64,000 bases of DNA from assembly GCF_900078745.1 (NCBI RefSeq), contig NZ_FKII01000061.1, positions 124,001 to 188,000 on the forward strand, in the 5' to 3' direction. The notes under the pieces were generated by a model, which saw only the letters and a list, made by a program, of their open reading frames with translations, searched no databases and was not told the origin of the DNA. Shown here piece by piece: positions 8,615 to 17,735 of this stretch; position 1 is the stretch's first letter, and every line of letters starts with the position of its first letter. A program made the translations under genes and the position numbers. The DNA comes from Candidatus Ichthyocystis sparus (GTDB taxonomy: Bacteria > Pseudomonadota > Gammaproteobacteria > Burkholderiales > 2013Ark19i).

Positions 8615-9349
8615 ATGGCTAATTTATCATCCGAAAATTGTGTAAGAAATTCTCTGGACTCTATAATTGATCTGAGAAGAATGCTCGATCACAGATATTA
8701 TGTAAAATGGAGAATGGGTCTTTTGAGTGTGTTACATATCAAAAAGTATGCTAAGGAGTATTTTAAGTTTGTTTTGGACGAGCCCAGGTTCTTAAGCGCA
8801 ATTCATAGTAATACACCCAATTTCCCCACAGAGGGTGATCCTTGTGGCATTTCTATCCGACAAAGAATCCTTTCTAATCTAGTTGGAGAAGAGCAGGGAG
8901 ATGAAAACCACCCAGAACTGTGGAGAAATTTCTGTCTCTCTTTAGGAATGGAAGAGTCTGATATGCTGGACAAAGATACTCTGCCTGGCACAAGGAATTT
9001 GCTTGATTGTTTTCACAAAATTTGCAGGGATGAGCCGTTCTACAACGGTCTTGCAGCCATGTATGCATTTGAATCACAAATTCCAGAGGTTGCGGGACAA
9101 AAGATTACGGGCCTGAGAGATTTTTACGGGTTAACAGATCCTGACTCCTACAAGTTTTTCTCCGTACATGAAAAGGCTGATGTGATCCACTCTTCAGAAG
9201 AGGCTGAAATATTAGAACGTATTGTGGATTCGGAAGAAAAGTTATCGTCCGTGAAGTCAGCCTGCCAGAGAGCAGCGGATGCTTTACTAGGATTTTTAGA
9301 TTCCATAGATACAACTTATTGCTCGGACATTAGCTGCGCTCTTCCTTAA
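8615..9349 (+). CDS. CADD-type para-aminobenzoate synthase (TENA/PqqC-like diiron protein)
   Basis: A 244-residue protein that aligns along its length with Chlamydia CADD, recalled from memory: LDHRYYVKW with LEHTFYVKW, FLSAIHS with YLSAIHS, ENHPELW with PNHIDLW, YAFESQIPEVAGQKITGL with YSYESQIPRIAREKIRGL, and HEKADVIH with HEEADVRH. The inferred metal ligands are Glu92, His99, Glu153, His185, Asp189 and His192. Tyr29 matches the sacrificed Tyr27 of CADD and Lys163 its Lys152. CADD makes para-aminobenzoate for folate from its own tyrosine, replacing chorismate-based PabABC. The ATG at 8615 matches the CADD start better than a TTG at 8597. It converges on metK with no gap. Death-domain binding, reported for CADD, cannot be judged. 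Confidence 0.88.
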   Translation: MANLSSENCVRNSLDSIIDLRRMLDHRYYVKWRMGLLSVLHIKKYAKEYFKFVLDEPRFLSAIHSNTPNFPTEGDPCGISIRQRILSNLVGEEQGDENHPELWRNFCLSLGMEESDMLDKDTLPGTRNLLDCFHKICRDEPFYNGLAAMYAFESQIPEVAGQKITGLRDFYGLTDPDSYKFFSVHEKADVIHSSEEAEILERIVDSEEKLSSVKSACQRAADALLGFLDSIDTTYCSDISCALP

Positions 9350-10495
9350 TCATAAGGCAGCGGCTATGTCGTACACCTTGTCAGTTGCCTCCCAAGAAAA
9401 TTCTGGCTCGTTTCGGCCGAAGTGGCCGAATGATGCTGTTTTTAGGTATATTGCTCTTCTCAAGGACAGGGACTCTATTATTCCCTGAGGTGTAAGATCA
9501 AAGCAACGCAAAATACCCCTTCTAAGCTCGTCCTTAGGTATTATAGATGTTCCAAATGTATTAACAGATATGCTTACTGGCGCGGTGAGTCCTATAGCAT
9601 AGGATATTTGCACGCAACATCTCTTGGCCAAACCAGCAGCTACAACATTCTTTGCTACATACCTAGCAGCATAGGCCGCTGACCGATCTACTTTTGATGG
9701 ATCCTTCCCAGAAAATGCCCCACCGCCATGAGGTACAGCTCCCCCGTAAGTATCAACAACTATCTTCCTTCCAGTAAGACCACAATCACCTAGAGGTCCT
9801 CCTATTACGAATCTTCCGGTGGGATTAATAAAAAAGTTAATGTTCTTCTGTTCAGGAAGGTCTGGCAACATTGGTTTTATTATTTCTTCTAAGACAGACT
9901 CAACCAAATCCTTATGGGTAACATCCTCCCTATGTTGAGTAGAAAAAACTATGGTATCAACAGCAACTGGACGATCATCACGATAGCTTATGCTAACTTG
10001 TGATTTTGCATCAGGCATTAACCAAGGCAATCTACCGTCTCTTCTAACCTCACTATGCCGTTGCATTAAACGGTGTGCCAACCAAACAGGCATGGGCATA
10101 AAAGACTTTGTTTCATCAGAAGCATACCCAAACACCGACCCCTGGTCTCCTGCCGCCAACTCTTTTCCTTTAAAAACAGCAGTAGAAATATCAGGACTCT
10201 GCTCTCCATAGAAAACATTTATCTTGCAATTGTTTGCATTAATACCTGTATTTTCATCAACATAACCAACATTAAGAATAACCTTCCTAACTATACATTC
10301 ATAATCAACAGAAGCTAAGGAGGATATTTCTCCTGCTAGTACAACAACGTTACCAGCTACAAGAGTTTCGGCCGCAACTCTCGACATAGGATCATAGGAC
10401 AAAAGAGCATCAAGAATTCCATCAGAAATCTGATCAGCCAATTTATCTGGATGGCCCTCAGAAACAGATTCAGAAGTACTGACAACAAGAGACAT
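9350..10495 (-). CDS. metK: S-adenosylmethionine synthetase
   Basis: A 381-residue cytoplasmic enzyme that forms S-adenosylmethionine from methionine and ATP. The N-terminal [20 protein letters not shown] (ATP/metal binding), the [12 protein letters not shown] loop and [16 protein letters not shown] are intact, and length is normal. A TTG six codons upstream extends the frame, but the ATG at 10495 has AAGG ten bases before it and matches the family start. No SAM riboswitch-like leader is seen: the -10 TATAAT is only about 43 bases from the start codon. A stretch of its first 40 codons is found, decayed, in every unit of the neighbouring repeat array. Confidence 0.97.
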   Translation of the reverse strand: MSLVVSTSESVSEGHPDKLADQISDGILDALLSYDPMSRVAAETLVAGNVVVLAGEISSLASVDYECIVRKVILNVGYVDENTGINANNCKINVFYGEQSPDISTAVFKGKELAAGDQGSVFGYASDETKSFMPMPVWLAHRLMQRHSEVRRDGRLPWLMPDAKSQVSISYRDDRPVAVDTIVFSTQHREDVTHKDLVESVLEEIIKPMLPDLPEQKNINFFINPTGRFVIGGPLGDCGLTGRKIVVDTYGGAVPHGGGAFSGKDPSKVDRSAAYAARYVAKNVVAAGLAKRCCVQISYAIGLTAPVSISVNTFGTSIIPKDELRRGILRCFDLTPQGIIESLSLRRAIYLKTASFGHFGRNEPEFSWEATDKVYDIAAAL

Positions 10496-10537
10496 AAGGA
10501 AAGGCCTTGCCAAAAAGTAAATACTTTAATAGCTGTT

Positions 10538-10543
10538 ATTATA
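10538..10543 (-). promoter_or_regulatory. metK promoter -10 element
   Basis: A perfect TATAAT on the minus strand, with a transcription start expected near 10531, about 36 bases before the metK ATG. The only -35 candidate is a weak TTATAA with an 18-base spacer. It lies between metK and the first parS site, about 90 bases from the latter. Confidence 0.5.
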
Positions 10544-10560
10544 GGGCCTTTGTATCAGCT

Positions 10561-13320
10561 TTTATAACTCCATTTTATGAAAAATAAACAAGTGGCTTAA
10601 AAGTATCCACACACCGGAAACACATTCCCATAATGTTTCACGTGAAACATTACTGTGGAACTGCAAGTAAGTGGCACCGCCCAAACGCCAATAAGTTAGC
10701 TTCAATTCATAAGATTAGGACAAAAGGGCATCGAGGTTATATCAGAAATCCTACCGGCCAACTGGTTTGGATAAGCCTCAGAATAACCCCATTTTATGAA
10801 ATAACCAACAAATGACTTAAGAGTATTTATACCCCGGAAACACATTCCCATAATGTTTCACGTGAAACATTGCTGTAGGACTGCAAGTAGGTGGTCTTCC
10901 AAATTCCAATAATATTAGCTTCAATTCATAGGATTACGACAAAAGGGCATCGAGGTTCTATCAGAAATCCTACCGGCCAACTGGTTTGAATGACCCTCGG
11001 AATAACTCCATTTTATGAAAAACCAACAAATGACTTAAGAGTATTTATACCCCGGAAACACATTCCCATAATGTTTCACGTGAAACATTGCTGTAGGACT
11101 GCAAGTAGGTAGTGCCTTCCAAACTCCAATAATATTAGCTTCAATTCATAGGATTACGACAAAAGGGCATCGAGGTTCTATCAGAAATCCTACCGGCCAA
11201 CTGGTTTGAATGACCCTCAGAATAACCCCATTTTATGAAAAACCAACAAATGACTTAAGAGTATTTACACCCCGGAAACACATTCCCATAATGTTTCACG
11301 TGAAACATTGCTGTAGGACTGCAAGTAGGCAGTGCCTTCCAAACTCCAATAATATTAGCTTCAATTCATAGGATTACGACAAAAGGGCATTGAGAGTTCC
11401 ATCAGAAATCTGATCGGACAACTGGTTTAGATGACCCTCGGAATAACCCCATTCTATGAAAAATAAACAAATGGCTTAAGAGTATTTATACACCGGAAAC
11501 ACATTCCCATAATGTTTCACGTGAAACATTGCTGTAGGACTGCAAGTAGGTGGGTACCTTCCAAATTCCAAATATTAGCTTCAATTCATAGGATTAGGGC
11601 AAAAGGACATTGAGAGTTCTGCCAGAAATCCGATCGGACAACTGGTTTGGATGACCCTCGGAATAACCCCATTTTATGAAAAACCAACAAATGGCTTAAG
11701 AGTATTTATACACCGGAAACACATTCCCATAATGTTTCACGTGAAACATTGCTGTAGGACTGCAAGTAGGTGGGTACCTTCCAAATTCCAAATATTAGCT
11801 TCAATTCATAGGATTAGGGCAAAAGGACATTGAGAGTTCTGCCAGAAATCCGATCGGACAACTGGTTTGGATGACCCTCGGAATAACCCCATTTTATGAA
11901 AAACCAACAAATGACTTAAGAGTATTTATACCCCGGAAACACATCCCCATAATGTTTCACGTGAAACATTGCTGTAGGACTGCAAGTAGGTAGTGCCTTC
12001 CAAACTCCAATAATATTAGCTTCAATTCATAGGATTACGACAAAAGAGCACCGAGAGTTCTATCAGAAATCTGACCGGCCAACTGGACTGGTTTGGATGA
12101 CCCTCGGAATAACCCCATTTTATGAGAAATAAACAAATGACTTAAAAGTATTCATACACAGGAAACACATACCCATAATGTTTCACGTGAAACATTGCTG
12201 TAGGACTGCAAGTAGGTGGTGCCTTCCAAACTCCAATAATATTAGCTTCAATTCATAGGATTACGACAAAAGGGCATTGAGAGTTCTGCCAGAAATCCGA
12301 TCGGCCAACTGGTTTGGATGACCCTCAGAATAACTCCATTTTATGAAAAACCAACAAATGACTTAAGAGTATTTATACCCCGGAAACACATTCCCATAAT
12401 GTTTCACGTGAAACATTGCTGTAGGACTGCAAGTAGGTGGTGCCTTCCAAACTCCAATAATATTAGCTTCAATTCATAGGATTACGACAAAAGAGCACCG
12501 AGAGTTCTATCAGAAATCTGATCGACCAACTGGTTTGAATGACCCTCAGAATAACTCCATTTTATGAAAAACCAACAAATGACTTAAGAGTATTTGTACC
12601 CCGGAAACACATTCACATAATGTTTCACGTGAAACATTGCTGTAGGACTGCAAGTAGGTGGGTACCTTCCAAATTCCAAATCATAGAACTAGGACAAAAG
12701 GGCATTGAAAGTTGTCAGAAATCCTACCGGCCAACTGGTTTGGATGACCCTCGGAATAACTCCATTTTATGAAAAACCAACAAATGACTTAAGAGTATTT
12801 GTACCCCGGAAGCACATTCCCATAATGTTTCACGTGAAACATTGCTGTGGAACTGCAAGTAGGTGGTACCTTCCAAATTCCAAATATTAGCTTCAATTGA
12901 TAGGATTAGGACAAAAGGACATTGAGAGTTCTGCCAGAAATCCGATCGGCCAACTGATTTGAACGACCCTCAGAATAACCCCATTTTATGAAAAACCAAC
13001 AAATGACTTAAGAGCATTTGTACCCCGGAAACACATTCCCATAATGTTTCACGTGAAACATTGCTGTAGGACTGCAAGTAGGTGGTGCCTTCCAAATTCC
13101 AAATATTAGCTTCAATTCATAGAACTAGGACAAAAGGGCATTGAAAGTTGTCAGAAATCTGATTGGCCAACTGGTTTGGATGAGCCTCAGAATAACTCCA
13201 TTTTATGAGAAATAAACAAGTGACTTAAAAGTATCTATGCACCGGAAACACATTCCCATGATGTTTCACGTGAAACATTGCTATAGAGTGCACCTTCCAA
13301 ATTCCAATAATATTAGCTTC
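10561..13320. repeat. Tandem array of ~220-bp units, 13 perfect parS palindromes
   Basis: This 2.8-kb stretch without genes is built of about 12.5 head-to-tail units. Each has a perfect TGTTTCACGTGAAACA, the near-universal chromosomal parS bound by ParB. The sites start at 10634, 10854, 11072, 11292, 11513, 11733, 11953, 12179, 12400, 12621, 12826, 13045 and 13262. Spacings are 205 to 226 bases, mostly 218 to 221. The flanking bases (AA before, TT after) are also invariant, while the rest of the unit varies by substitutions and small indels, for example GTGGTGCC versus GTGGGTACC. A typical unit runs: parS, GCTGTAGGACTGCAAGTAGG, CTTCCAAACTCCAATAATAT, a metK-derived segment, CCATTTTATGAAAAACCAAC, CCCCGGAAACACATTCCCAT, next parS. 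Neither parA nor parB is in the window. Short frames of 60 to 87 codons inside the units are repeat artefacts. Confidence 0.95.
11371..11441 (-). pseudogene. metK 5' fragment inside the parS array (best-preserved copy)
   Basis: Aligned with metK positions 10396-10461, this segment matches 53 of 66 bases by eye, and nearly all differences are transitions. Read on the minus strand it still spells GHLNQLSDQISDGT where metK has [14 protein letters not shown]. Similar, more decayed pieces occur about 60-130 bases after each parS in the array. The fragment joins directly to CCATTTTATGAAAAA, sequence that in the native locus lies about 100 bases further upstream of metK. A deletion therefore removed the metK start and promoter from the duplicated unit. 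It has no start codon and cannot be expressed as MetK. Confidence 0.8.
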
Positions 13321-13328
13321 AATTTTTT

Positions 13329-14183
13329 TTATTGTTTATTACCAGAAGAAATTTTATCTCCTACAAGAACTTCCATCCAATTTGTAGGAAAGTCTCCACA
13401 GAAGGAGCAACTTGCACTACCTATTAAAAAAATGTCCTTCTGGCAATCAATCCATTCAACAACCAACTCTCCAACCAGAAGACGAACATTTACACGATGA
13501 GATAAAAAACCTGCTCTAATACCAGAAGCTACAGCAGCGCAGGATGCACTACCACATCCTGTAGTTAACCCTGAACCCCTTTCAAAGGTTACCAATCTAA
13601 TATCTGAAGAACTAACAACATCACAAAAAGAAATATTTATGCCATCAACCGGATCAATAACCTTCATCAAATGAGTGGCAACACAACCAACTAGGTCATA
13701 TGGTAGGTTCTGATTAAAAACAATAGCATGGGGATTACCTAGAAAAACTCGTATTACAGGCCACCACCTTTCAACGGCACATGGAAACTCATAAATGGAA
13801 AAATCCCCGTCACGAGCAAATTCAGGAATACCCATCTTAATTTTTACTACCCCAGAAACAATAGTTGCCTCAACTACAGCCTTGCCCATTTGAAAAACTA
13901 TTCCTGTACTTCTGGAATATAACTTTTCAAAGGCGTACAAAGCAATACACCGAGCACCATTCCCACACTGAAAGGCTTCTTTGCCATCGGAATTAAATAT
14001 TCTACAAAAAAACATCTGATCACTTTGAAGCGGGGGGCAAATAATAAGTAACTGATCACACCCTATACCAAACCTACGGTCACATATGCTGCGAATAGTC
14101 TCCTCATCCGGATTAATATCTACCCACATAGGCAAAATAACAAAATCATTCCCATTAGCCTGCATTTTATAAAACTTAAGCAT
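13329..14183 (-). CDS. dapF: Diaminopimelate epimerase
   Basis: A 284-residue enzyme that converts LL- to meso-diaminopimelate for lysine and peptidoglycan. MLKFYKMQANGNDFV opens the protein; the two catalytic cysteines lie in FQCGNGARC and TTGCGSASCA. The ATG at 14183 has GGAGAAG just upstream, so the earlier frame opening at 14231 is not used. The last array unit ends within about ten bases of its stop codon. Confidence 0.96.
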   Translation of the reverse strand: MLKFYKMQANGNDFVILPMWVDINPDEETIRSICDRRFGIGCDQLLIICPPLQSDQMFFCRIFNSDGKEAFQCGNGARCIALYAFEKLYSRSTGIVFQMGKAVVEATIVSGVVKIKMGIPEFARDGDFSIYEFPCAVERWWPVIRVFLGNPHAIVFNQNLPYDLVGCVATHLMKVIDPVDGINISFCDVVSSSDIRLVTFERGSGLTTGCGSASCAAVASGIRAGFLSHRVNVRLLVGELVVEWIDCQKDIFLIGSASCSFCGDFPTNWMEVLVGDKISSGNKQ

Positions 14184-14220
14184 TACTTCTCCAAGCAAGG
14201 CAAGCACGGATGGTAAAATA

Positions 14221-14457
14221 TCACCTTGCAATTAAAGCAACAACAATTGCATAGCTTAGAACAATGGCCAAAGCAAAAGCGGTAATATCTACAAAACACT
14301 GTGCCACCCCACATAAAATACTAAAACCACAATAAGAATATCCTCTAATACAGCAATTACTACCTACAAACATTGCCCTAAAAATCCACATAAACACCAA
14401 TATTAGTACAAAGAAATTAGTACAACTACGAGACAACTGGGATAATAGAATAGCCAT
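14221..14457 (-). CDS. Possible small cysteine-containing membrane protein
   Basis: An open frame of 78 codons from an internal ATG (91 from 14496) fills the gap between dapF and the divergent permease. It has two hydrophobic stretches (FFVLILVFMWIFRAMFVG and ITAFALAIVLSYAIVVALIA) and five cysteines. No ribosome site precedes either ATG and no family is recognised. It is 37 bases upstream of dapF and may be translated with it, or may be chance. Confidence 0.33.
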   Translation of the reverse strand: MAILLSQLSRSCTNFFVLILVFMWIFRAMFVGSNCCIRGYSYCGFSILCGVAQCFVDITAFALAIVLSYAIVVALIAR

Positions 14458-14494
14458 GGTTACATAAGAGCCATGTTTCACAGAAGGAAAAGAC

Positions 14495-15298
14495 ATGGAT
14501 ATATCGTTGGGATGGATATTATATTATGTTGTCGCAGGATTAGTAACTGGATTCATATCAAATATAACAGGTCTTGGAGGGGGAATAATAAGCGTATCTG
14601 TACTAACACATGCATTCTACTTACAAAACCTCCCAAAAGACGAATCCTACCGTATAGCCCTAGCCACATCAGCCGTTCTCACCCTAATATCCTCTCTATC
14701 CAATGCCTACTTCAATTTCAAAAAAAGAAACTTCAAATGGAAATTAGTAAAAAGGTACTTTATGTATGTATTCATAGGAAGCACTGCAGGCGCGACAATC
14801 TCACACAACATACCTATAGTAGAACTAAAGTTGATCTTTATTGCTATTTGTCTCATGACAGTAACTAAAATGTTTTGGCAAAAAAAAGTAACCAACCAAG
14901 ATAAAATGACAATACCATTGGAAGAAAAAAAAACATCAGGACTACTATTCGGTATATCCGGAGTAATAAGCTCTCTGGTGTCAGTAGGAGGAGGGGCAAT
15001 ATACGTGCCTCTTTTAAATGCTCACAGAATAGAAATGGCACAAGTAGTTGGAACATCTAGCCTGTTGGTGCTAACAACAGCTACAGGAACAATACTAGGA
15101 CATGCTATCGGCAACATTAATAACCACAATGTTGAGCTTATAAAACTCCACATAGTGGTATACATGGGGATAGCAGTGCTAATAGGGTCAAGAGCAGGGG
15201 CTTTAGTACTAAACAGGATACCAGCAAAGTGGATAAAAATAACTTTCTTAGCTGCATTAATAACAAGCATGGCAAAAATGGCCTACGGCCTAATATGA
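14495..15298 (+). CDS. TauE/SafE family permease
   Basis: A 267-residue polytopic membrane protein of the TauE/SafE (former DUF81) family. It contains two related halves, each with a glycine-rich signature: ITGLGGGIISVSVL near residues 26-39 and SVGGGAIYVPLLNAHRI near residues 164-180. Family members export sulfite or sulfur-containing anions; the substrate here cannot be inferred. The ATG follows AAGGAA by six bases. Its start overlaps the possible small minus-strand frame. Confidence 0.85.
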   Translation: MDISLGWILYYVVAGLVTGFISNITGLGGGIISVSVLTHAFYLQNLPKDESYRIALATSAVLTLISSLSNAYFNFKKRNFKWKLVKRYFMYVFIGSTAGATISHNIPIVELKLIFIAICLMTVTKMFWQKKVTNQDKMTIPLEEKKTSGLLFGISGVISSLVSVGGGAIYVPLLNAHRIEMAQVVGTSSLLVLTTATGTILGHAIGNINNHNVELIKLHIVVYMGIAVLIGSRAGALVLNRIPAKWIKITFLAALITSMAKMAYGLI

Positions 15299-15304
15299 TA
15301 AATA

Positions 15305-15487
15305 GGAATCCTCCGCCTGTGCCGCATATAGCCACCATCTACGAACTACAACTATAAGTTGGCCAAGATATTTGCTTCAAGGGGCATCAATAAAGGCACC
15401 CGCTATCCGAGCAAAGGGAATACTGGCCATATGCAATGATCTCGATTCAAAGATTGAATGACTACTCGAACACCGCAGAGGATTATC
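15305..15487 (-). ncRNA. ssrS: 6S RNA
   Basis: About 183 nt on the minus strand. The ends AATCCTCTGC and GCGGAGGATT pair over ten positions with one G-U. Inside the closing stem, GTGTTCG on the 5' side faces GCGGCAC on the 3' side, the same arrangement as AUGUUCG and GCGGCAU in E. coli 6S, and both end in GGA(G)AUUCC-like sequence. Length is typical. 6S RNA mimics an open promoter and sequesters sigma-70 RNA polymerase in stationary phase. The call rests on this remembered comparison and on a matching promoter; the central bubble was not folded in full. Confidence 0.8.
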
Positions 15488-15489
15488 AT

Positions 15490-15517
15490 ATTTTAAAGGT
15501 ACAGCAAAACAAGTCAA
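15490..15517 (-). promoter_or_regulatory. Sigma-70 promoter of 6S RNA
   Basis: On the minus strand TTGACT (15517-15512) and TAAAAT (15495-15490) are 16 bases apart. The predicted start coincides with the 5' end of the closing stem. The -35 overlaps the stop codon of the TlpA-like gene. Confidence 0.65.
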
Positions 15518-16026
15518 TAGGATACTACCTGATTGAATTTGCTAGGCAAAGCATTATTTATATCTCTATACAGCTCTGTGGGATCAATTTTACCTAGGTA
15601 CCTCTTCCTTATACTACCATCTGCAACATTAACTAAAAATGACGTAGGAGTAGCGTATATACCACCAAAGCGCTGTTGAATTTTCTTGTCACTATCAATT
15701 AATACTGGATATGGGAAAAGTTGCTTGTTACGACTACTGAATTTATTAAACTCATCACGGCCGTCGTACCACATTGACACGCCTACGACATTAAATCCCT
15801 TGTTATGAAAATCAGACCAAACTTTTTTAATCAGAGGTAACTCTGAAACACAAGTTGGGCAACTTATAGACCAAAAATTTACCAGTACAATCCGGTCATG
15901 CTCATGTGCTATTGGCAATTCAGTCAATGAAACCCTAGTTACAGATAACGCAACCACTGACATTACAACAACAGCTGAAATAGAAACTATAATGAGCAAC
16001 CTCTTAAAGAAAAATGCAGTATTCAC
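15514..16026 (-). CDS. TlpA/ResA-like membrane-anchored thioredoxin
   Basis: A 170-residue protein with an N-terminal membrane anchor (RLLIIVSISAVVVMSVVALSV) and a periplasmic thioredoxin fold carrying NFWSISCPTCVSELP, with a C-P-T-C active site, and the cis-proline loop YATPTSFLV. Likely a disulfide reductase for exported proteins or cytochrome maturation. The GTG at 16026 has AAGGAG seven bases upstream, so the longer frame to 16077, which would overlap dcd, is rejected. It follows dcd by 14 bases in an mrp-dcd-tlpA run. Confidence 0.85.
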   Translation of the reverse strand: MNTAFFFKRLLIIVSISAVVVMSVVALSVTRVSLTELPIAHEHDRIVLVNFWSISCPTCVSELPLIKKVWSDFHNKGFNVVGVSMWYDGRDEFNKFSSRNKQLFPYPVLIDSDKKIQQRFGGIYATPTSFLVNVADGSIRKRYLGKIDPTELYRDINNALPSKFNQVVSY

Positions 16027-16040
16027 AATGTTGCTCCTTT

Positions 16041-16607
16041 TTAAAGACGAGGAAGAGTAACACCCGTCTGACCACAATATTTTCCATCTCTTTCCTTATA
16101 GGAAACCCTGCACGGACTATCTGCGCTGAAAAATATCATTTGAGCGACGCCTTCGTGTGCATAAATTTTTGCGGGCAGTGGGGTGGTATTAGAAAACTCC
16201 AAAGTTACGTGACCCTCCCATTCGGGCTCCAATGGCGTAACGTTAACAATAATCCCACATCGTGCGTATGTAGACTTTCCTACACAAATTGTCAGCACAT
16301 CACGAGGAATTTTGAAATACTCTATAGTTCTAGCTAAAGCAAATGAATTAGGCGGAATAACGCACTCATCTCCTTCAAAATCTACAAAGGAACGATCATC
16401 AAATTTTTTGGGGTCAACAATTACATTGTTTATGTTAGTAAAAATTTTAAATTGACCTGCACATCTTACGTCGTACCCATAGCTAGATACCCCATAAGAG
16501 ATATAAGATTTATCAGCTGTTTTTCGTACCTGACGATCAGAAAAAGGTTCAATCATACCTTTCTCACAAGCCATATAAATAATCCACTCATCAGATTTAA
16601 CTCCCAT
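16041..16607 (-). CDS. dcd: dCTP deaminase
   Basis: A 188-residue enzyme that deaminates dCTP to dUTP for thymidylate synthesis. It starts MGVKSDEWI, as is usual in betaproteobacteria, with GGAAGGA five bases upstream of the ATG at 16607. [10 protein letters not shown] carries the conserved substrate-binding Arg, and [19 protein letters not shown] contains the catalytic glutamate region. The start overlaps the end of mrp by 11 bases. Confidence 0.95.
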   Translation of the reverse strand: MGVKSDEWIIYMACEKGMIEPFSDRQVRKTADKSYISYGVSSYGYDVRCAGQFKIFTNINNVIVDPKKFDDRSFVDFEGDECVIPPNSFALARTIEYFKIPRDVLTICVGKSTYARCGIIVNVTPLEPEWEGHVTLEFSNTTPLPAKIYAHEGVAQMIFFSADSPCRVSYKERDGKYCGQTGVTLPRL

Positions 16608-17661
16608 TATCCTTCCCATTTCCTTTGGCAATCGGCTTAATTTCAATTTTTACTCTCCGCGAGGACTTGCTCTTAAGACGTGATAAACTAACAGCCAACT
16701 TTCTAGCAATATCAGATATCTTAACCTTAAAGTCTGAATCACAACCCGATCCAATAGAAAGAGGTAGCTGACCCAGAAGATCAATTCTAGCCTCATTAGC
16801 CAACCTGTCTCCGGCTCCTTGACCAAATAAAAAATGCCTATGTGAGCAATTAGAACAACTAAAAAAACTCATGTTCTCAATTATACCAAGCACTGGAATA
16901 TCTACTCTCTGGAAGAGATGCAAGCTACGTCGCGCATCGTAGAACGACAGGGGATGGGGAGTAGTAACAATAACTGAGGCAGTAACAGGAACCTTTTGTG
17001 AAAGAGTTAAGTAAATATCTCCTGTACCAGGTGGCATATCAATAACCAAGATATCAAGGCTTCCCCAACATGTCTTGGTAAGAAGCTGATTCAAAGCCTG
17101 AGTTGCCATAGGACCACGCCAAGCCACTGCAGATTCTGGTCGAACTAGGTGTCCAATGGACATAACAGACAAACCATCTACCTGTATAGGTAACATCATA
17201 TCATTTTCATCAAGATCAGGTTTATCATCCCAATTATCAATTAACTGTGGCAATGATGGGCCATAAATATCAGCATCTAATAAGCCTACAGAAGCTCCAT
17301 CTTCAACGTACGATTTGGCAATAGCCAATGCTACTGTTGATTTTCCTACACCTCCTTTGCCAGAAGCCACTACGAGCGTATTCTTAACGTGAGGCATAGA
17401 ATCCATTCCTCTAGCATTTTCATGAGCAGAAAATCCACTAGAAACAGATATGTCAAAAGATTTGTTAGGAAAATTATCAGCTAACAAGACCCTTATCTGC
17501 TCACTCAAAACAGAATGATAGCTTTGCGCAGGGTATGGAAGAAGAACCCGTACCGAATTATCCTCTACAGTTAATTGGCCAGATTCAACTAACAACTCCC
17601 CCTGGTATGGGTCATAGAGTTTTGATAAGACATTGCAAACTTCATGAGAATTGACATACAT
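16597..17661 (-). CDS. apbC: Mrp/ApbC iron-sulfur cluster carrier ATPase
   Basis: A 354-residue P-loop ATPase that binds and transfers Fe-S clusters. A short N-terminal MIP18/DUF59-like segment precedes the deviant Walker [12 protein letters not shown], then [11 protein letters not shown], the Mrp segment [10 protein letters not shown] and the cluster-binding C-S-N-C pair within [15 protein letters not shown]. The ATG at 17661 has GTGAGG six bases before it. The fold belongs to the ParA/MinD superfamily, but the Mrp signatures rule out ParA. It is divergent from metG, the usual partner in proteobacteria. Confidence 0.94.
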   Translation of the reverse strand: MYVNSHEVCNVLSKLYDPYQGELLVESGQLTVEDNSVRVLLPYPAQSYHSVLSEQIRVLLADNFPNKSFDISVSSGFSAHENARGMDSMPHVKNTLVVASGKGGVGKSTVALAIAKSYVEDGASVGLLDADIYGPSLPQLIDNWDDKPDLDENDMMLPIQVDGLSVMSIGHLVRPESAVAWRGPMATQALNQLLTKTCWGSLDILVIDMPPGTGDIYLTLSQKVPVTASVIVTTPHPLSFYDARRSLHLFQRVDIPVLGIIENMSFFSCSNCSHRHFLFGQGAGDRLANEARIDLLGQLPLSIGSGCDSDFKVKISDIARKLAVSLSRLKSKSSRRVKIEIKPIAKGNGKDNGS

Positions 17662-17735
17662 TATTACCTCACTCAAGCCCTAATCCCCAGGGCTGCCACT
17701 AATTGCTTTGTGAATCGTACACGGGGAAAAACCTT

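Noticed and set aside
10496-10633. SAM riboswitch upstream of metK
   Set aside because: The -10 element leaves a leader of only about 36 bases, too short for a known SAM aptamer, and no aptamer core is seen.
10561-13320. CRISPR array
   Set aside because: Units are about 220 bp, similar throughout and without unique spacers; the short palindrome is parS, not a CRISPR repeat, and no cas gene is present.
8493-13320. Integrated mobile element at tRNA-Lys
   Set aside because: There is no integrase, transposase or repeated tRNA 3' end; the flanking genes (CADD, metK, dapF) are metabolic.
10633-13500. Short plus-strand frames of 60-87 codons in the array (many containing MFHVKH)
   Set aside because: They arise from reading the parS palindrome and its flanks; they differ in length and frame between units and have no ribosome sites.
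14484-14500. Single degenerate parS near 14474 (ATGTTTCACAGAAGG)
   Set aside because: Only one half of the palindrome is present; no further full parS was seen outside the array in this window.
16597-17661. ParA partition ATPase near the parS array
   Set aside because: The P-loop ATPase is Mrp/ApbC: it has the [10 protein letters not shown] segment and C-x2-C cluster site and sits opposite metG as usual.
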